Below are positions 45,101 through 53,446 of a stretch of DNA of 64,000 nucleotides, piece by piece. Source of the DNA: Pseudomonas sp. AOB-7. Its GTDB lineage: Bacteria > Pseudomonadota > Gammaproteobacteria > Pseudomonadales > Pseudomonadaceae. A program made the position numbers and the translations under genes. The stretch's first letter is position 1; the number at the start of each line of letters is the position of its first letter. The notes beneath the pieces were generated by a model, which had not been told where the DNA came from, did not search any database, and was given only the letters and a program-made list of their open reading frames with translations. The stretch lies in the NCBI RefSeq assembly GCF_003696305.1, contig NZ_RFFK01000011.1:1-64000 (forward strand). The letters are read 5' to 3'.

Positions 45101-46565
45101 GCACCTGCGCATCGCCCTGCTCGGCCTGGCCCTGAGCACCACCCTGGCCCTGAGCGGCTGCGACCGCCAACCCGATGAGGCCAAGGCGACCGCCAGCGCC
45201 ACCGAGGCGCCGGCCAAGCTGGAATCGCTCGCCGAGCTGAATGGCCAGGCGCCGACCCGACGCAGCCTGGATATCCAGACCTGGCACACCGAACAGGGCG
45301 CCAAGGTGCTGTTCGTCGAAGCGCGCGAGCTGCCGATGTTCGACCTGCGCCTGACCTTCGCCGCCGGCAGCAGCCAGGACGACGGCGTGCCCGGCCTGGC
45401 CACCCTGACCAACGCCATGCTCAACGAGGGCGTGCCGGGCAAGGACGTCGGCGCCATCGCCGCCGGCTTCGAGGGCCTCGGCGCCGAGTTCGGCAACGGC
45501 GCTTACCGCGACATGGCGGTGGCCAGCCTGCGCAGCCTGAGCGCGAAAGAGCAGCGCGAGCCGGCGCTGGCGCTGTTCGCCGAGGTGCTCGGCCAGCCGA
45601 CCTTCCCCGAAGAGGCCCTGGCACGGATCAAGAACCAGCTGCTGGCCGGCTTCGAGTTCCAGAAGCAGAACCCCGGCAAGCTGGCCAGCCTGGAGCTGTT
45701 CCAGCGCCTGTACGGCGATCACCCCTACGCCCACCCGAGCGACGGCAACGCCGAGTCCATCCCGGCGATCGAGCGCGAGCAGCTCGCCGCCTTCCACGCC
45801 CGCGCCTATGCCGCCGGCAACGCGGTGATCGCCCTGGTCGGCGACCTGTCGCGCGAGCAGGCCGAGGCCATCGCCGCGCAGGTCTCCGCCGCCCTGCCGC
45901 AGGGGCCGGCGCTGCCGCGCATCGCCCAACCGCAGCCGCCGACTCCCGGCCCTAGCCATATCGAGTTCCCCTCCAACCAGACCCACCTGATGATCGCCCA
46001 GCTCGGCATCGACCGCCGCGACCCGGACTACGCCGCGCTCTACCTGGGCAACCAGATCTTCGGCGGCGGCGGTTTCGGCACCCGCCTGATGAGCGAGGTG
46101 CGCGAGAAGCGCGGGCTGACCTACGGCGTCTACTCCGGCTTCAGCGCCATGCAGGCGCGCGGCCCGTTCATGATCAACCTGCAGACCCGCGCCGAGCTGA
46201 GTGAGGGCACCCTCAAGCTGGTCAAGCAGCTGCTCGCCGACTACCTGCAGAGCGGCCCGACCCAGGAAGAACTGGACAACGCCAAGCGCGAGCTGGCCGG
46301 CAGCTTCCCGCTGTCGACCGCGAGCAACGCCGATATCGTCGGCCAGTTGGCCAGCATGGGCTTCTACGACCTGCCGCTGAGCTACCTGGACGACTTTATG
46401 CGCGACGTCCAGGCGCTGAGCGTCGAGCAGGTCAAGACCGCCATGGCCAAGCACCTCGACCCCGAGGCGCTGTTGGTGGTGACGGCCGGCCCGACCGTGA
46501 CCCAGCAGGAACTGCCGCCGCCCAGCGACAAGCCGGCCGAGCTGCCCAGCGCGGTGCCGCACTGA
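45090..46565 (+). CDS. M16 family peptidase-like lipoprotein, non-catalytic subunit
   Basis: A 491-residue M16-fold protein lacking the zinc motif: where HxxEH is expected the sequence reads GVPGLATLTNAMLNEGV. The N-terminus has a lipoprotein signal (LALSTTLALSGCDRQ, lipid-modified cysteine near residue 24). The glycine-rich and RY-type substrate contacts of the C-terminal half (FGGGGFGTRLMSEVREKRGLTYGVYS) are intact. The ATG at 45090 follows GAGGAG by 7 bases; other in-frame starts at 45051 and 45075 lack this. It probably forms a heterodimer with the upstream catalytic protein at the envelope. Confidence 0.92.
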   Translation: MKTEHLRIALLGLALSTTLALSGCDRQPDEAKATASATEAPAKLESLAELNGQAPTRRSLDIQTWHTEQGAKVLFVEARELPMFDLRLTFAAGSSQDDGVPGLATLTNAMLNEGVPGKDVGAIAAGFEGLGAEFGNGAYRDMAVASLRSLSAKEQREPALALFAEVLGQPTFPEEALARIKNQLLAGFEFQKQNPGKLASLELFQRLYGDHPYAHPSDGNAESIPAIEREQLAAFHARAYAAGNAVIALVGDLSREQAEAIAAQVSAALPQGPALPRIAQPQPPTPGPSHIEFPSNQTHLMIAQLGIDRRDPDYAALYLGNQIFGGGGFGTRLMSEVREKRGLTYGVYSGFSAMQARGPFMINLQTRAELSEGTLKLVKQLLADYLQSGPTQEELDNAKRELAGSFPLSTASNADIVGQLASMGFYDLPLSYLDDFMRDVQALSVEQVKTAMAKHLDPEALLVVTAGPTVTQQELPPPSDKPAELPSAVPH

Positions 46566-47176
46566 TGCGCGGCCGCACTCCGCCCAAGCCGGCCGCCAAG
46601 CCCCACGGCGGCCAGGGCCAGCTGCGCATCATCGGCGGCCAGTGGCGCTCGCGGCGCTTCGCCTTCCCCGACGGCCCGGGCCTGCGCCCGACGCCGGACC
46701 GGGTGCGCGAAACCCTGTTCAACTGGCTGGCGCCCTATGTCGAGGGCGCCCATGTGCTCGATCCCTTCGCCGGCAGCGGCGCACTGCTGCTCGAGGCGCT
46801 GTCGCGCGGCGCCGCCAGCGGCCTGGCCTGCGACCTCAACCCGGCCTCGGTGGCGGCGTTGCGCGGCCATCTGGCGACGCTGCAGTGCGCTGACGGCGAG
46901 ATCCAGCAGGGCGACGCCCTGCAACTGCTGACGCGGCCGGCGCCGCGGCGTTTCGATATCGTCCTGCTCGACCCGCCGTTCCACCAGGACCTGCTGCAGA
47001 ATGCCTGCAAGCTGCTGGAAACCCAGGGCTGGCTGGCCGACGACGCCTGGGTCTACACCGAAAGCGAAACGGCGCCCTCGACCCTCGGCCTGCCCGGCAA
47101 CTGGCGCCTGCACCGCGAGAAGCACACCGGCCAGGTGCATTACGCGCTGTGGCAGCGCAGCACTGCGCCCGCGTAG
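46565..47176 (+). CDS. rsmD: 16S rRNA (guanine-966-N2)-methyltransferase RsmD
   Basis: A 203-residue methyltransferase that modifies G966 of 16S rRNA. LRIIGGQWRSRRFAFPD (about residues 20-36) and LRPTPDRVRETLFNWL are the family N-terminal signature. DPFAGSGALLLEALSRGA is the SAM site, and DIVLLDPPF is the N-methylase (D/N)PP(F/Y) catalytic motif. The ATG overlaps the preceding stop (TGATG), so it is coupled to the M16 gene pair. Confidence 0.95.
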   Translation: MRGRTPPKPAAKPHGGQGQLRIIGGQWRSRRFAFPDGPGLRPTPDRVRETLFNWLAPYVEGAHVLDPFAGSGALLLEALSRGAASGLACDLNPASVAALRGHLATLQCADGEIQQGDALQLLTRPAPRRFDIVLLDPPFHQDLLQNACKLLETQGWLADDAWVYTESETAPSTLGLPGNWRLHREKHTGQVHYALWQRSTAPA

Positions 47177-47222
47177 GGTAGACATCGATGTGGTGGACAA
47201 GCCCTTGGCATGCCTACCCTAC
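47173..47222. repeat. Short inverted repeat after rsmD
   Basis: GTAGGGTAG (47173-47181) and its exact inverted copy CTACCCTAC (47214-47222). The left arm covers the rsmD stop codon. It begins like the GTAGGGTGCGCC repeats elsewhere in the window and may be a decayed member. Confidence 0.5.
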
Positions 47223-47331
47223 AAAGCTGGAACCTGCGTAGCCTGGATGCAGCCCTTGGTTGGCCCGCCGAGGCTTCTGTTTTACCGGCAAAGCCTCTAG
47301 CCTGAAGCCCTGCTCACCTTTCGTCCTCGCC

Positions 47332-48318
47332 ATGACCAACAGCTTTCAACCCGCCTGGTGGCTCCCCGGCCCGCATCTGCAGACCCTGTGGAACCCGCTG
47401 TGCCGCAAGCCGCCACACCTGGAGCGCAGGCGCGAGCGGTTGTGGCTGGACGACGGCGATTTTCTCGATCTCGACTGGCACGGCCCGCACGAGGCCCGCA
47501 CGCCGCTGGTGCTGGTGCTGCACGGGCTGACCGGCAGTTCCAGTTCGCTCTACGTGCTCGGCCTGCAGCAGGCGCTGGCCGCGCGCGGCTGGGCCAGCGT
47601 GGCACTGAACTGGCGCGGCTGCTCCGGCGAGCCCAACCTGCTGCCGCGCGGCTACCATTCCGGCGCCAGCGAGGACCTGGCCGCTGCCGTGGCCCATCTG
47701 CGCGCGCAGCGGCCGATGGCGCCGCTCTATGCGGTGGGCTATTCGCTGGGCGGCAACGTGCTGCTCAAGTACCTCGGCGAGAGCGGCGCGCAAAGCCAGG
47801 TGCTGGGCGCGGTGGCGGTGTCGGTGCCGTTTCGCCTGGATCAGTGCGCCGACCGCATCGGCCTGGGCTTCTCGCGGGTCTACCAGGCGCACTTCATGCG
47901 CGAGATGGTCGCCTACGTCAGCAACAAGCAGCGCCTGTTCGCCGCCCAGGGCCAGGGCGAACGCCTGTCGGTGCTGGAACGCCTCGGCCCGCTGCACGGC
48001 ATGCGCACCTTCTGGGACTTCGACGGGCGCGTCACCGCCCCGCTGCACGGCTATGCCGACGCCCAGGACTACTACCGGCGCGCCTCCAGCCGTTTCTACC
48101 TCGGCGCGATCCGCACGCGGACGCTGATCATCCAGGCCGAGGACGATCCCTTCATCTTCCGCCACAGCCTGCCGGAGGCCGGCGAACTGGCGCCCGGCAC
48201 CGAGTTCGAACTGCACGCCCGCGGCGGCCATGTCGGCTTCGTCGACGGCAGCCCGCGCCGGCCCGGGTATTACCTGGAACGGCGGATTCCCGAGTGGTTG
48301 GCAGCACTGGGCGCCTGA
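47332..48318 (+). CDS. YheT-type alpha/beta hydrolase
   Basis: A 328-residue alpha/beta hydrolase of the YheT/ABHD1-3 group. The N-terminus (FQPAWWLPGPHLQTLWNPLCR) is diagnostic. LVLVLHGLTGSSSS forms the oxyanion loop, the nucleophile serine lies in AVGYSLGGNVLLKYLGE (about residue 141), the acid is in EDDPFIF, and the histidine in ARGGHVGFVDG. The true substrate is not known; homologues are annotated as hydrolases or esterases. No good ribosome site precedes the ATG, but it gives the expected N-terminus. Confidence 0.92.
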   Translation: MTNSFQPAWWLPGPHLQTLWNPLCRKPPHLERRRERLWLDDGDFLDLDWHGPHEARTPLVLVLHGLTGSSSSLYVLGLQQALAARGWASVALNWRGCSGEPNLLPRGYHSGASEDLAAAVAHLRAQRPMAPLYAVGYSLGGNVLLKYLGESGAQSQVLGAVAVSVPFRLDQCADRIGLGFSRVYQAHFMREMVAYVSNKQRLFAAQGQGERLSVLERLGPLHGMRTFWDFDGRVTAPLHGYADAQDYYRRASSRFYLGAIRTRTLIIQAEDDPFIFRHSLPEAGELAPGTEFELHARGGHVGFVDGSPRRPGYYLERRIPEWLAALGA

Positions 48319-48326
48319 CCTGCCGT

Positions 48327-48347
48327 AGCCCGGATGCAGTCCGGGCT
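48327..48347. repeat. AGCCCGGA-TCCGGGCT dispersed palindrome
   Basis: AGCCCGGA, TGCAG, TCCGGGCT, preceded by CGT. A second copy is at 56188-56206 (GCCCGGATGCCATCCGGGC) and a decayed one near 47238. Between genes only; function unknown. Confidence 0.65.
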
Positions 48348-48373
48348 AAGGGGGGCGTCACGGCGCCAGCCGA

Positions 48374-49033
48374 TCACCCCAACACCTGCTCCAGCGGCAC
48401 ATGCAGGCGGCCGTACAGGGCTTCGACCGCCTCGCGCGCGGCGGGGGCGATATAGCCGCCCTCCAGCGCCAGCACCTGGTAGATACCGCGGCGCAGCATG
48501 TCCTGGCTGAGGTTGTCCGGGCTGGCGCCGGCGGTGCAGAGAAAGCGCACCCAGGAGGTCATGATGATCCAGCTGTTGAGCGTCAGCGCCTCGATCTGCG
48601 CCGGGCTCATCAGCAGGATGCCCGCCTCGACGAAACCCTGGTAGATCGCCTGGGCGCCCACCAGGCAGCGGCGAGCGAAGGCGCGGTAGCGCGCGGCCAG
48701 CTCGGCGTCGGCCTCCAGCAGGTGTTCGAGGTCGCGGTGCAGGAAGCGGTAGTGCCACATCGCCGCCAGCAGCGCCTCCAGGTAGAAGGTCTTGTCTTCC
48801 ACCGTCAGCGCGCGGCCCTCGGGCCGGCGCAGGAAGCCGTCGACCTGCGCCTCGTACTGGGCGAACAGCTCGGCGATGATCGCCTGCTTGTTGCGGAAGT
48901 GGTAGTACAGGTTGCCCGGCGAAATCCCCAGGTGCGCGGCGATATGGTTGGTGGTGACGCTGCGTTCGCCCTGGCTGTTGAACAGCTCCAGGCTGGCTTG
49001 AACGATGCGCTCGCGGGTCTTGGGTGGCGCCAT
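48374..49033 (-). CDS. laoR: TetR-family repressor of the lao locus
   Basis: A 219-residue TetR-type regulator. The N-terminal helix-turn-helix is TTNHIAAHLGISPGNLYYHFRNKQ (about residues 27-50), and the remainder is the ligand-binding helical domain. The gene is divergent from laoC with 224 bp between them. From memory of work on P. aeruginosa (PA0367-PA0364), LaoR represses genes for oxidation of long-chain alcohols from SDS and alkane breakdown. A perfect 18-bp palindrome lies between -35 and -10 of a good promoter in front of laoC, and is the likely operator. Confidence 0.88.
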   Translation of the reverse strand: MAPPKTRERIVQASLELFNSQGERSVTTNHIAAHLGISPGNLYYHFRNKQAIIAELFAQYEAQVDGFLRRPEGRALTVEDKTFYLEALLAAMWHYRFLHRDLEHLLEADAELAARYRAFARRCLVGAQAIYQGFVEAGILLMSPAQIEALTLNSWIIMTSWVRFLCTAGASPDNLSQDMLRRGIYQVLALEGGYIAPAAREAVEALYGRLHVPLEQVLG

Positions 49034-49168
49034 GGCGCGGCTCGGTCTCGTGGTGGGAAAGCGGCAAAGGTACAGGCAGAAACGCCCTGGGTGTTACCCC
49101 CAGCCCTCGATCGGCGCACCGCTGACCTTTGGTTAGGCTGCGGCAACGCCCTTGGCGCGCCATGCTAT

Positions 49169-49197
49169 TTGACACATTAGAGCAATTGCTCTAAAAA
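49169..49197 (+). promoter_or_regulatory. Promoter of laoCBA with an embedded palindromic operator
   Basis: TTGACA (49169-49174), a 17-bp spacer, and TAAAAA (49192-49197) form a sigma-70 promoter with a consensus -35. The perfect palindrome TTAGAGCAATTGCTCTAA (49177-49194) fills the spacer and enters the -10. A TetR-type repressor bound there would exclude RNA polymerase. LaoR, encoded divergently, is the natural candidate. Confidence 0.8.
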
Positions 49198-49257
49198 TCC
49201 AGCACGCCCACGCGCCCCGTCGCGCATCGCCCAGCTGGACCGTCGAGGAGAAACCCC

Positions 49258-50688
49258 ATGGTCGCCGACATCGCCTACCTGCAGCACAGCCAACAGCAGA
49301 TCAACCAGCTGGAACGCACCTTCGCCCTGCAACGCGCCGCCTTCGCCGCCAACTCCATGCCATCGGCCGAGCAACGCATGCAGTGGCTGAAATCCCTGCG
49401 CGAGCTGCTGACCCAGCAGCAGGACGCACTGGTGGCGGCGATCTCCGAGGACTTCAGCAACCGTTCGGCCGACGAAACCCTGCTCGCCGAGCTGATGCCC
49501 AGCCTGCACGGCATCCACTACGCGAGCAAACGCATCAAGCAGTGGATGAAGCCGTCGCGGCGCAGCGTCGGCCTGCAGTTCATGCCCGCCGCGGCCAAGG
49601 TCGTCTACCAGCCGCTGGGCGTGGTCGGCGTCATCGTGCCGTGGAACTACCCGCTGTTTCTCGCCATCGGCCCGCTGGTTGGCGCGCTGGCGGCCGGCAA
49701 CCGGGTGATGATCAAGATGAGCGAATCCACCCCGGCCACCTCGCAGCTGGTCAAGGACCTGCTGGCGCGCATCTTCCCCGAGGATCTGGTCAGCGTCGCC
49801 CTGGGCGAGGCGGAAGTCGGCATGGCCTTCTCCAAGCTGCCGTTCGACCACCTGCTGTTCACCGGCGCCACCAGCATCGGCCGGCACGTGATGCGCGCCG
49901 CCGCCGAGAACCTCACCCCGGTGACCCTGGAGCTGGGCGGCAAGTCGCCGGCCATCGTTTCGGCCGACGTGCCGCTGGAGCACGCCGCCGAGCGCATCGC
50001 CTTCGGCAAGACCCTCAACGCCGGGCAGACCTGCGTGGCGCCTGACTATGTGCTGGTGCCCAGAGACCGGGTGGAGGGCTTCGTCGCCGCCTACCGTGAC
50101 GTGGTGCAGCGCTTCTACCCGGCGCTCAAGGACAACCCCGACTACACCGCGATCATCAACGAGCGCCAGCTGACGCGTCTGACCGGCTACCTGCAGGACG
50201 CCGAGGCCAAGGGCGCGCGCATCGTCGCGCTGTACCCCGAGGCTCAGGGCCGGCGCCTGCCGCAGAGCCTGGTGCTCGACGTCAACGACGAGATGAAGCT
50301 GATGCAGGACGAGATCTTCGGCCCGCTGCTGCCGGTGTTGCCCTACGACCGCCTGGAAGACGCCTTCGCCTACGTCAACGCACGGCCACGGCCGCTGGCG
50401 CTGTACTACTTCGGCTACGACAGGCGCGAGCAGCAGCGCGTGCTGCACGAGACCCACTCAGGCGGCGTGTGCCTGAACGACACCCTGCTGCACGTGGCCC
50501 AGGACGACATGCCGTTCGGCGGCATCGGCCCCTCCGGCATGGGCCATTACCACGGTCACGAGGGTTTTCTGACCTTCAGCAAGGCCAAGGGCGTGTTCAT
50601 CAAGCAGCGCTTCAATGCCGCGCGGCTGATCTACCCGCCCTACGGCAAGGCGATCCAGAAGCTGGTCTACAAGCTGTTCCTACGCTGA
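49258..50688 (+). CDS. laoC: Aldehyde dehydrogenase of the lao locus
   Basis: A 476-residue NAD-dependent aldehyde dehydrogenase of the coniferyl-aldehyde dehydrogenase type. VIVPWNYPLFLAIGPL binds the cofactor (about 125-140); FTGATSIGRHVM, the catalytic glutamate in LELGGKSP and the catalytic cysteine in NAGQTCVAPDYVLV (about residue 259) follow. The C-terminus ends in a hydrophobic/basic helix (LIYPPYGKAIQKLVYKLFLR), as in membrane-associated fatty aldehyde dehydrogenases. In the lao pathway it oxidises long-chain aldehydes to fatty acids. GAGGAGAAA precedes the ATG. Confidence 0.94.
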   Translation: MVADIAYLQHSQQQINQLERTFALQRAAFAANSMPSAEQRMQWLKSLRELLTQQQDALVAAISEDFSNRSADETLLAELMPSLHGIHYASKRIKQWMKPSRRSVGLQFMPAAAKVVYQPLGVVGVIVPWNYPLFLAIGPLVGALAAGNRVMIKMSESTPATSQLVKDLLARIFPEDLVSVALGEAEVGMAFSKLPFDHLLFTGATSIGRHVMRAAAENLTPVTLELGGKSPAIVSADVPLEHAAERIAFGKTLNAGQTCVAPDYVLVPRDRVEGFVAAYRDVVQRFYPALKDNPDYTAIINERQLTRLTGYLQDAEAKGARIVALYPEAQGRRLPQSLVLDVNDEMKLMQDEIFGPLLPVLPYDRLEDAFAYVNARPRPLALYYFGYDRREQQRVLHETHSGGVCLNDTLLHVAQDDMPFGGIGPSGMGHYHGHEGFLTFSKAKGVFIKQRFNAARLIYPPYGKAIQKLVYKLFLR

Positions 50689-50730
50689 TCCACGCGGGCA
50701 ACGCCCGTTCCAAGCCTGGTGACAACAACA

Positions 50731-51276
50731 ATGAACGACACCACCCTGAACGCGCCGCAGCTGTCGCGGCGCAGCCTGCTCAAGGTCGGCCTGCTGGGCA
50801 CGGCGCTGCTCGGCACCGCCGGGCTGACCGCCAGCCTGAGCGGCTGTTCGGCCAGCACGCCCGCCAGCGGCTACCTGATCCTGCGCAGCAGCGATATGCC
50901 CTTTCTGCGCGCGCTGATCCCGGTGATGCTCGATGGCGCCGTCAATACCGGGCAGATGCCGCAGGCCGTCGACGGCACGCTGAAGAGCCTCGACAACAGC
51001 CTGGCGCACCTGTCGCCGGAGATGCTCAAACTCACGGTGCAGCTGTTCGACGTGCTCGCTCTGCCCGTCACCCGCGGCCCGCTGACCGGGGTCTGGGGCA
51101 GTTGGGACAACGCCAGCGCCGATGACGTGCGGCAGTTCCTCATCCGCTGGCAGAACAGCAGCCTGAGCCTGCTGCGCATGGGCCACGCCTCGCTGCTGCA
51201 GCTGGTGATGATGGCCTGGTACAGCCGGCCGGAATCCTGGGCCCATTGCGGCTACCCGGGGCCGCCTAAGGTCTAA
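50731..51276 (+). CDS. laoB: Tat-exported small lipoprotein partner of LaoA
   Basis: A 181-residue protein with a twin-arginine signal (LSRRSLLKVGLLG, arginines at about 12-13) ending in a lipobox (ASLSGCS), so it is probably a Tat-exported lipoprotein. The mature part is helical, with SDMPFLRALIPVMLDG, LAHLSPEMLKLTVQLFDVL and a C-terminal WYSRPESWAHCGYPGPP resembling gluconate 2-dehydrogenase subunit 3. In P. aeruginosa LaoB is needed with LaoA for alcohol oxidation. The ATG at 50731 is preferred; a GTG four codons earlier is possible, neither having a strong ribosome site. Confidence 0.87.
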   Translation: MNDTTLNAPQLSRRSLLKVGLLGTALLGTAGLTASLSGCSASTPASGYLILRSSDMPFLRALIPVMLDGAVNTGQMPQAVDGTLKSLDNSLAHLSPEMLKLTVQLFDVLALPVTRGPLTGVWGSWDNASADDVRQFLIRWQNSSLSLLRMGHASLLQLVMMAWYSRPESWAHCGYPGPPKV

Positions 51277-51296
51277 CGACCTGTCGCGGATGTCGT

Positions 51297-51355
51297 AGGG
51301 TGCGCCGCGCGCACCATGAAAGCGACGCGGGTACCTCGGTGCGCACAGCCTAGGC
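51297..51355. repeat. GTAGGGTGCGCC-type dispersed inverted repeat
   Basis: GTAGGGTGCGCCGCGCGCACC at the left (21 bases; arms GGTGCGC/GCGCACC) with a second GGTGCGCACAGCCTA motif at the right end. Related copies: 19740-19760, 38790-38798 (right-end motif only) and 56137-56155. All are between genes. Such GTAGGGTGCGC elements are common in Pseudomonas and related genomes. Confidence 0.7.
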
Positions 51356-51405
51356 GGCCTCGCGACACACTACGGCCTGCGTGAATTACAAGAAGAGAGC
51401 CTGAA

Positions 51406-52998
51406 ATGCCTGTACCCGATTTGTTCAAGCAAGGCCTTGCCAAGGGCTGGAAGACATACGACGGCTCGCGCCTGGAAAACGACCTGAGCCTGGAAGCCGA
51501 TGTTGCCATCGTCGGCAGCGGCGCCGGTGGCGGCACCACCGCGGAGATACTCAGCGCCGCCGGCTACAAGGTGCTGCTGATCGAGGAAGGCCCGCTGAAG
51601 ACCAGCGACGACTTCAGGATGCAGGAGGCCGAGGCCTACCCGTCGCTGTACCAGGAAGGCATCGGCCGCATGAGCAAGGACGGCGCCATCACCATCCTCC
51701 AGGGTCGCGCCGTCGGTGGCACCACCCTGGTCAACTGGACCAGCAGCTTCCGCACCCCACCGCAGACCCTGGCGCACTGGGCCGAGGTGCACGGCGTGCA
51801 GGGCCACGGTGCAGCATCCATGGCGCCCTGGTTCGAGCAGATGGAACGGCGCCTGGGCGTAGCCCCCTGGGCGGTACCGCCGAACGCCAACAACGAGGTG
51901 ATCCGCGCCGGCTGCGACAAGCTCGGCTACCACTGGGCGGCGATCCCGCGCAACGTGCGCGGCTGCTGGAACCTCGGCTACTGCGGCATGGGCTGTCCGA
52001 CCAACGCCAAACAGTCGATGCTGGTTACCACCATCCCCGCCACCCTCGAGGCCGGTGGCGAGCTGCTCTACCTGGCGCGCGCCGACAAGCTGCTGATCGA
52101 AGGCGACCAGGTGGTCGGTCTCGACTGCCTGGGCATGGACCCGCGCTGCGTGGCGCCCAACGGCAAGCGCATCCGGGTCAGGGCGCGGCACTACGTGCTG
52201 GCCGGCGGCGGCATCAACACACCGGGCATCCTGCTGCGCTCGGCGGCGCCCGACCCGCACCAGCGCGTCGGCCGGCGCACCTACCTGCACCTGGTCAATT
52301 TCTCCGCCGCGCAGTTCGAGCAGGTCATCAACCCCTTCTACGGCGCGCCGCAGTCGCTCTACTCCGACCACTTCCAGTGGGACGACGGCACCGCCGGACG
52401 CCTCTCCTACAAGCTGGAGGTGCCGCCGCTGCAGCCGGCGCTGACCGCCACATTGCTCGGCGACTTCGGCCGCGAGAACGCCCTGCGCATGGAGCAGTTG
52501 CCGCACACCAACGTGATGCTCGCCCTGCTGCGCGACGGCTTCCACGAAGACAGCGCCGAGGGCCGGGTCGAGCTGCGCGGCGACGGCAGCCCGGTGCTCG
52601 ACTACCGGATGACCGACTACAGCTGGGACGGCGTGCGCCGCGCCTTCCTGAGCATGGCCGAAATCCAGTTCGCCGCCGGCGCCCGCGCGGTGATGCCGAT
52701 GCACGCCGACGCCAGTTACGTGAAGACGTGGAAGCAAGCCAAGGACCTGATCGAGCACCTCGACCTGGCGCTGTACCGCACCCGCCTGGGCAGCGCCCAC
52801 GTGATGGGCGGCTGCGCCATGGGCGAAGACCCGCGGCAGGCGGTGGTCGACAGCCTGGGCCGGCATCACCAGCTGGCCAACCTGTCGATTCACGACGGCT
52901 CGCTGTTCCCCACCAGCATCGGCGCCAACCCGCAGCTGTCGATCTACGGCCTCACCGCCAAGCTCGCCACCCTGCTGGGCGAACGCCTGAAGACCTGA
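51406..52998 (+). CDS. laoA: Long-chain alcohol dehydrogenase, GMC family
   Basis: A 530-residue flavoprotein of the glucose-methanol-choline oxidoreductase family. The FAD site is VAIVGSGAGGGTTAEIL (about residues 33-49), with ILQGRAVGGTTLVNWTSSFR as GMC signature 1 and VLAGGGINTPGILLRSA as signature 2. The catalytic histidines are in HVMGGCAMG and near PTSIGANPQLSI. A cysteine cluster (CWNLGYCGMGCPTNAKQS) is typical of the long-chain/membrane group. In P. aeruginosa the enzyme oxidises long-chain alcohols. LaoB is the likely export/electron partner, though LaoA itself has no signal and may be carried by LaoB. Confidence 0.93.
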   Translation: MPVPDLFKQGLAKGWKTYDGSRLENDLSLEADVAIVGSGAGGGTTAEILSAAGYKVLLIEEGPLKTSDDFRMQEAEAYPSLYQEGIGRMSKDGAITILQGRAVGGTTLVNWTSSFRTPPQTLAHWAEVHGVQGHGAASMAPWFEQMERRLGVAPWAVPPNANNEVIRAGCDKLGYHWAAIPRNVRGCWNLGYCGMGCPTNAKQSMLVTTIPATLEAGGELLYLARADKLLIEGDQVVGLDCLGMDPRCVAPNGKRIRVRARHYVLAGGGINTPGILLRSAAPDPHQRVGRRTYLHLVNFSAAQFEQVINPFYGAPQSLYSDHFQWDDGTAGRLSYKLEVPPLQPALTATLLGDFGRENALRMEQLPHTNVMLALLRDGFHEDSAEGRVELRGDGSPVLDYRMTDYSWDGVRRAFLSMAEIQFAAGARAVMPMHADASYVKTWKQAKDLIEHLDLALYRTRLGSAHVMGGCAMGEDPRQAVVDSLGRHHQLANLSIHDGSLFPTSIGANPQLSIYGLTAKLATLLGERLKT

Positions 52999-52999
52999 G

Positions 53000-53371
53000 A
53001 TGAGCAAGCTGATCGGCTTTCTGCTGCTGGTGGCGGGGGTCATCCACCTGCTGCCGCTGGTCGGCGTTCTGGGTGGCGAACGCCTCAACGCGCTGTACGG
53101 CATCGCCCTGGACGAGCCCAACCTGCAGATCCTCATGCGCCACCGCGCCGTGCTGTTCGGCCTGCTCGGCGCCCTGCTGGTCGCCGCGGCGTTCGTCCCG
53201 GCGTTACGCGGCGCGGCCCTGATCGGCGGGCTGGTCAGCGTGCTCGCCTTCCTCCTGCTGGCATGGAGCGCTCCCGTCTACAATGAGGCTTTGCGCCGAG
53301 TGGTGATCGCCGACTGGATCGCCCTGGCCTGCCTGGTGCCCGCACTCGTCCTACACCTGCGCAGCAGCTGA
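53000..53371 (+). CDS. Small four-span membrane protein downstream of laoA
   Basis: A 123-residue integral membrane protein with four predicted spans (about 4-25, 51-68, 73-92, 99-118). The ATG starts one base after the laoA stop, so it is coupled to the lao operon or uses it as a leader. The first span contains VIHLLPLVGVLG, and the pattern HLxP…GxxxLxxLYG is seen in several small phospho-pantetheine-neighbour proteins of Pseudomonas. I do not recognise a characterised family. Its position immediately before coaD is conserved in P. aeruginosa as far as I recall. Confidence 0.85.
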   Translation: MSKLIGFLLLVAGVIHLLPLVGVLGGERLNALYGIALDEPNLQILMRHRAVLFGLLGALLVAAAFVPALRGAALIGGLVSVLAFLLLAWSAPVYNEALRRVVIADWIALACLVPALVLHLRSS

Positions 53372-53446
53372 GCTGTCGTCACGCTTGGCCCTGAGGGAAG
53401 CGCTGCGCTACCATCCGACTCCTTTTCGACCCGCCAGGACGTCCCG

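Noticed and set aside
47296..48455. Alternative long frames over the hydrolase gene
   Set aside because: They lack domain matches; the frame 47332-48318 has the full alpha/beta hydrolase motif set.
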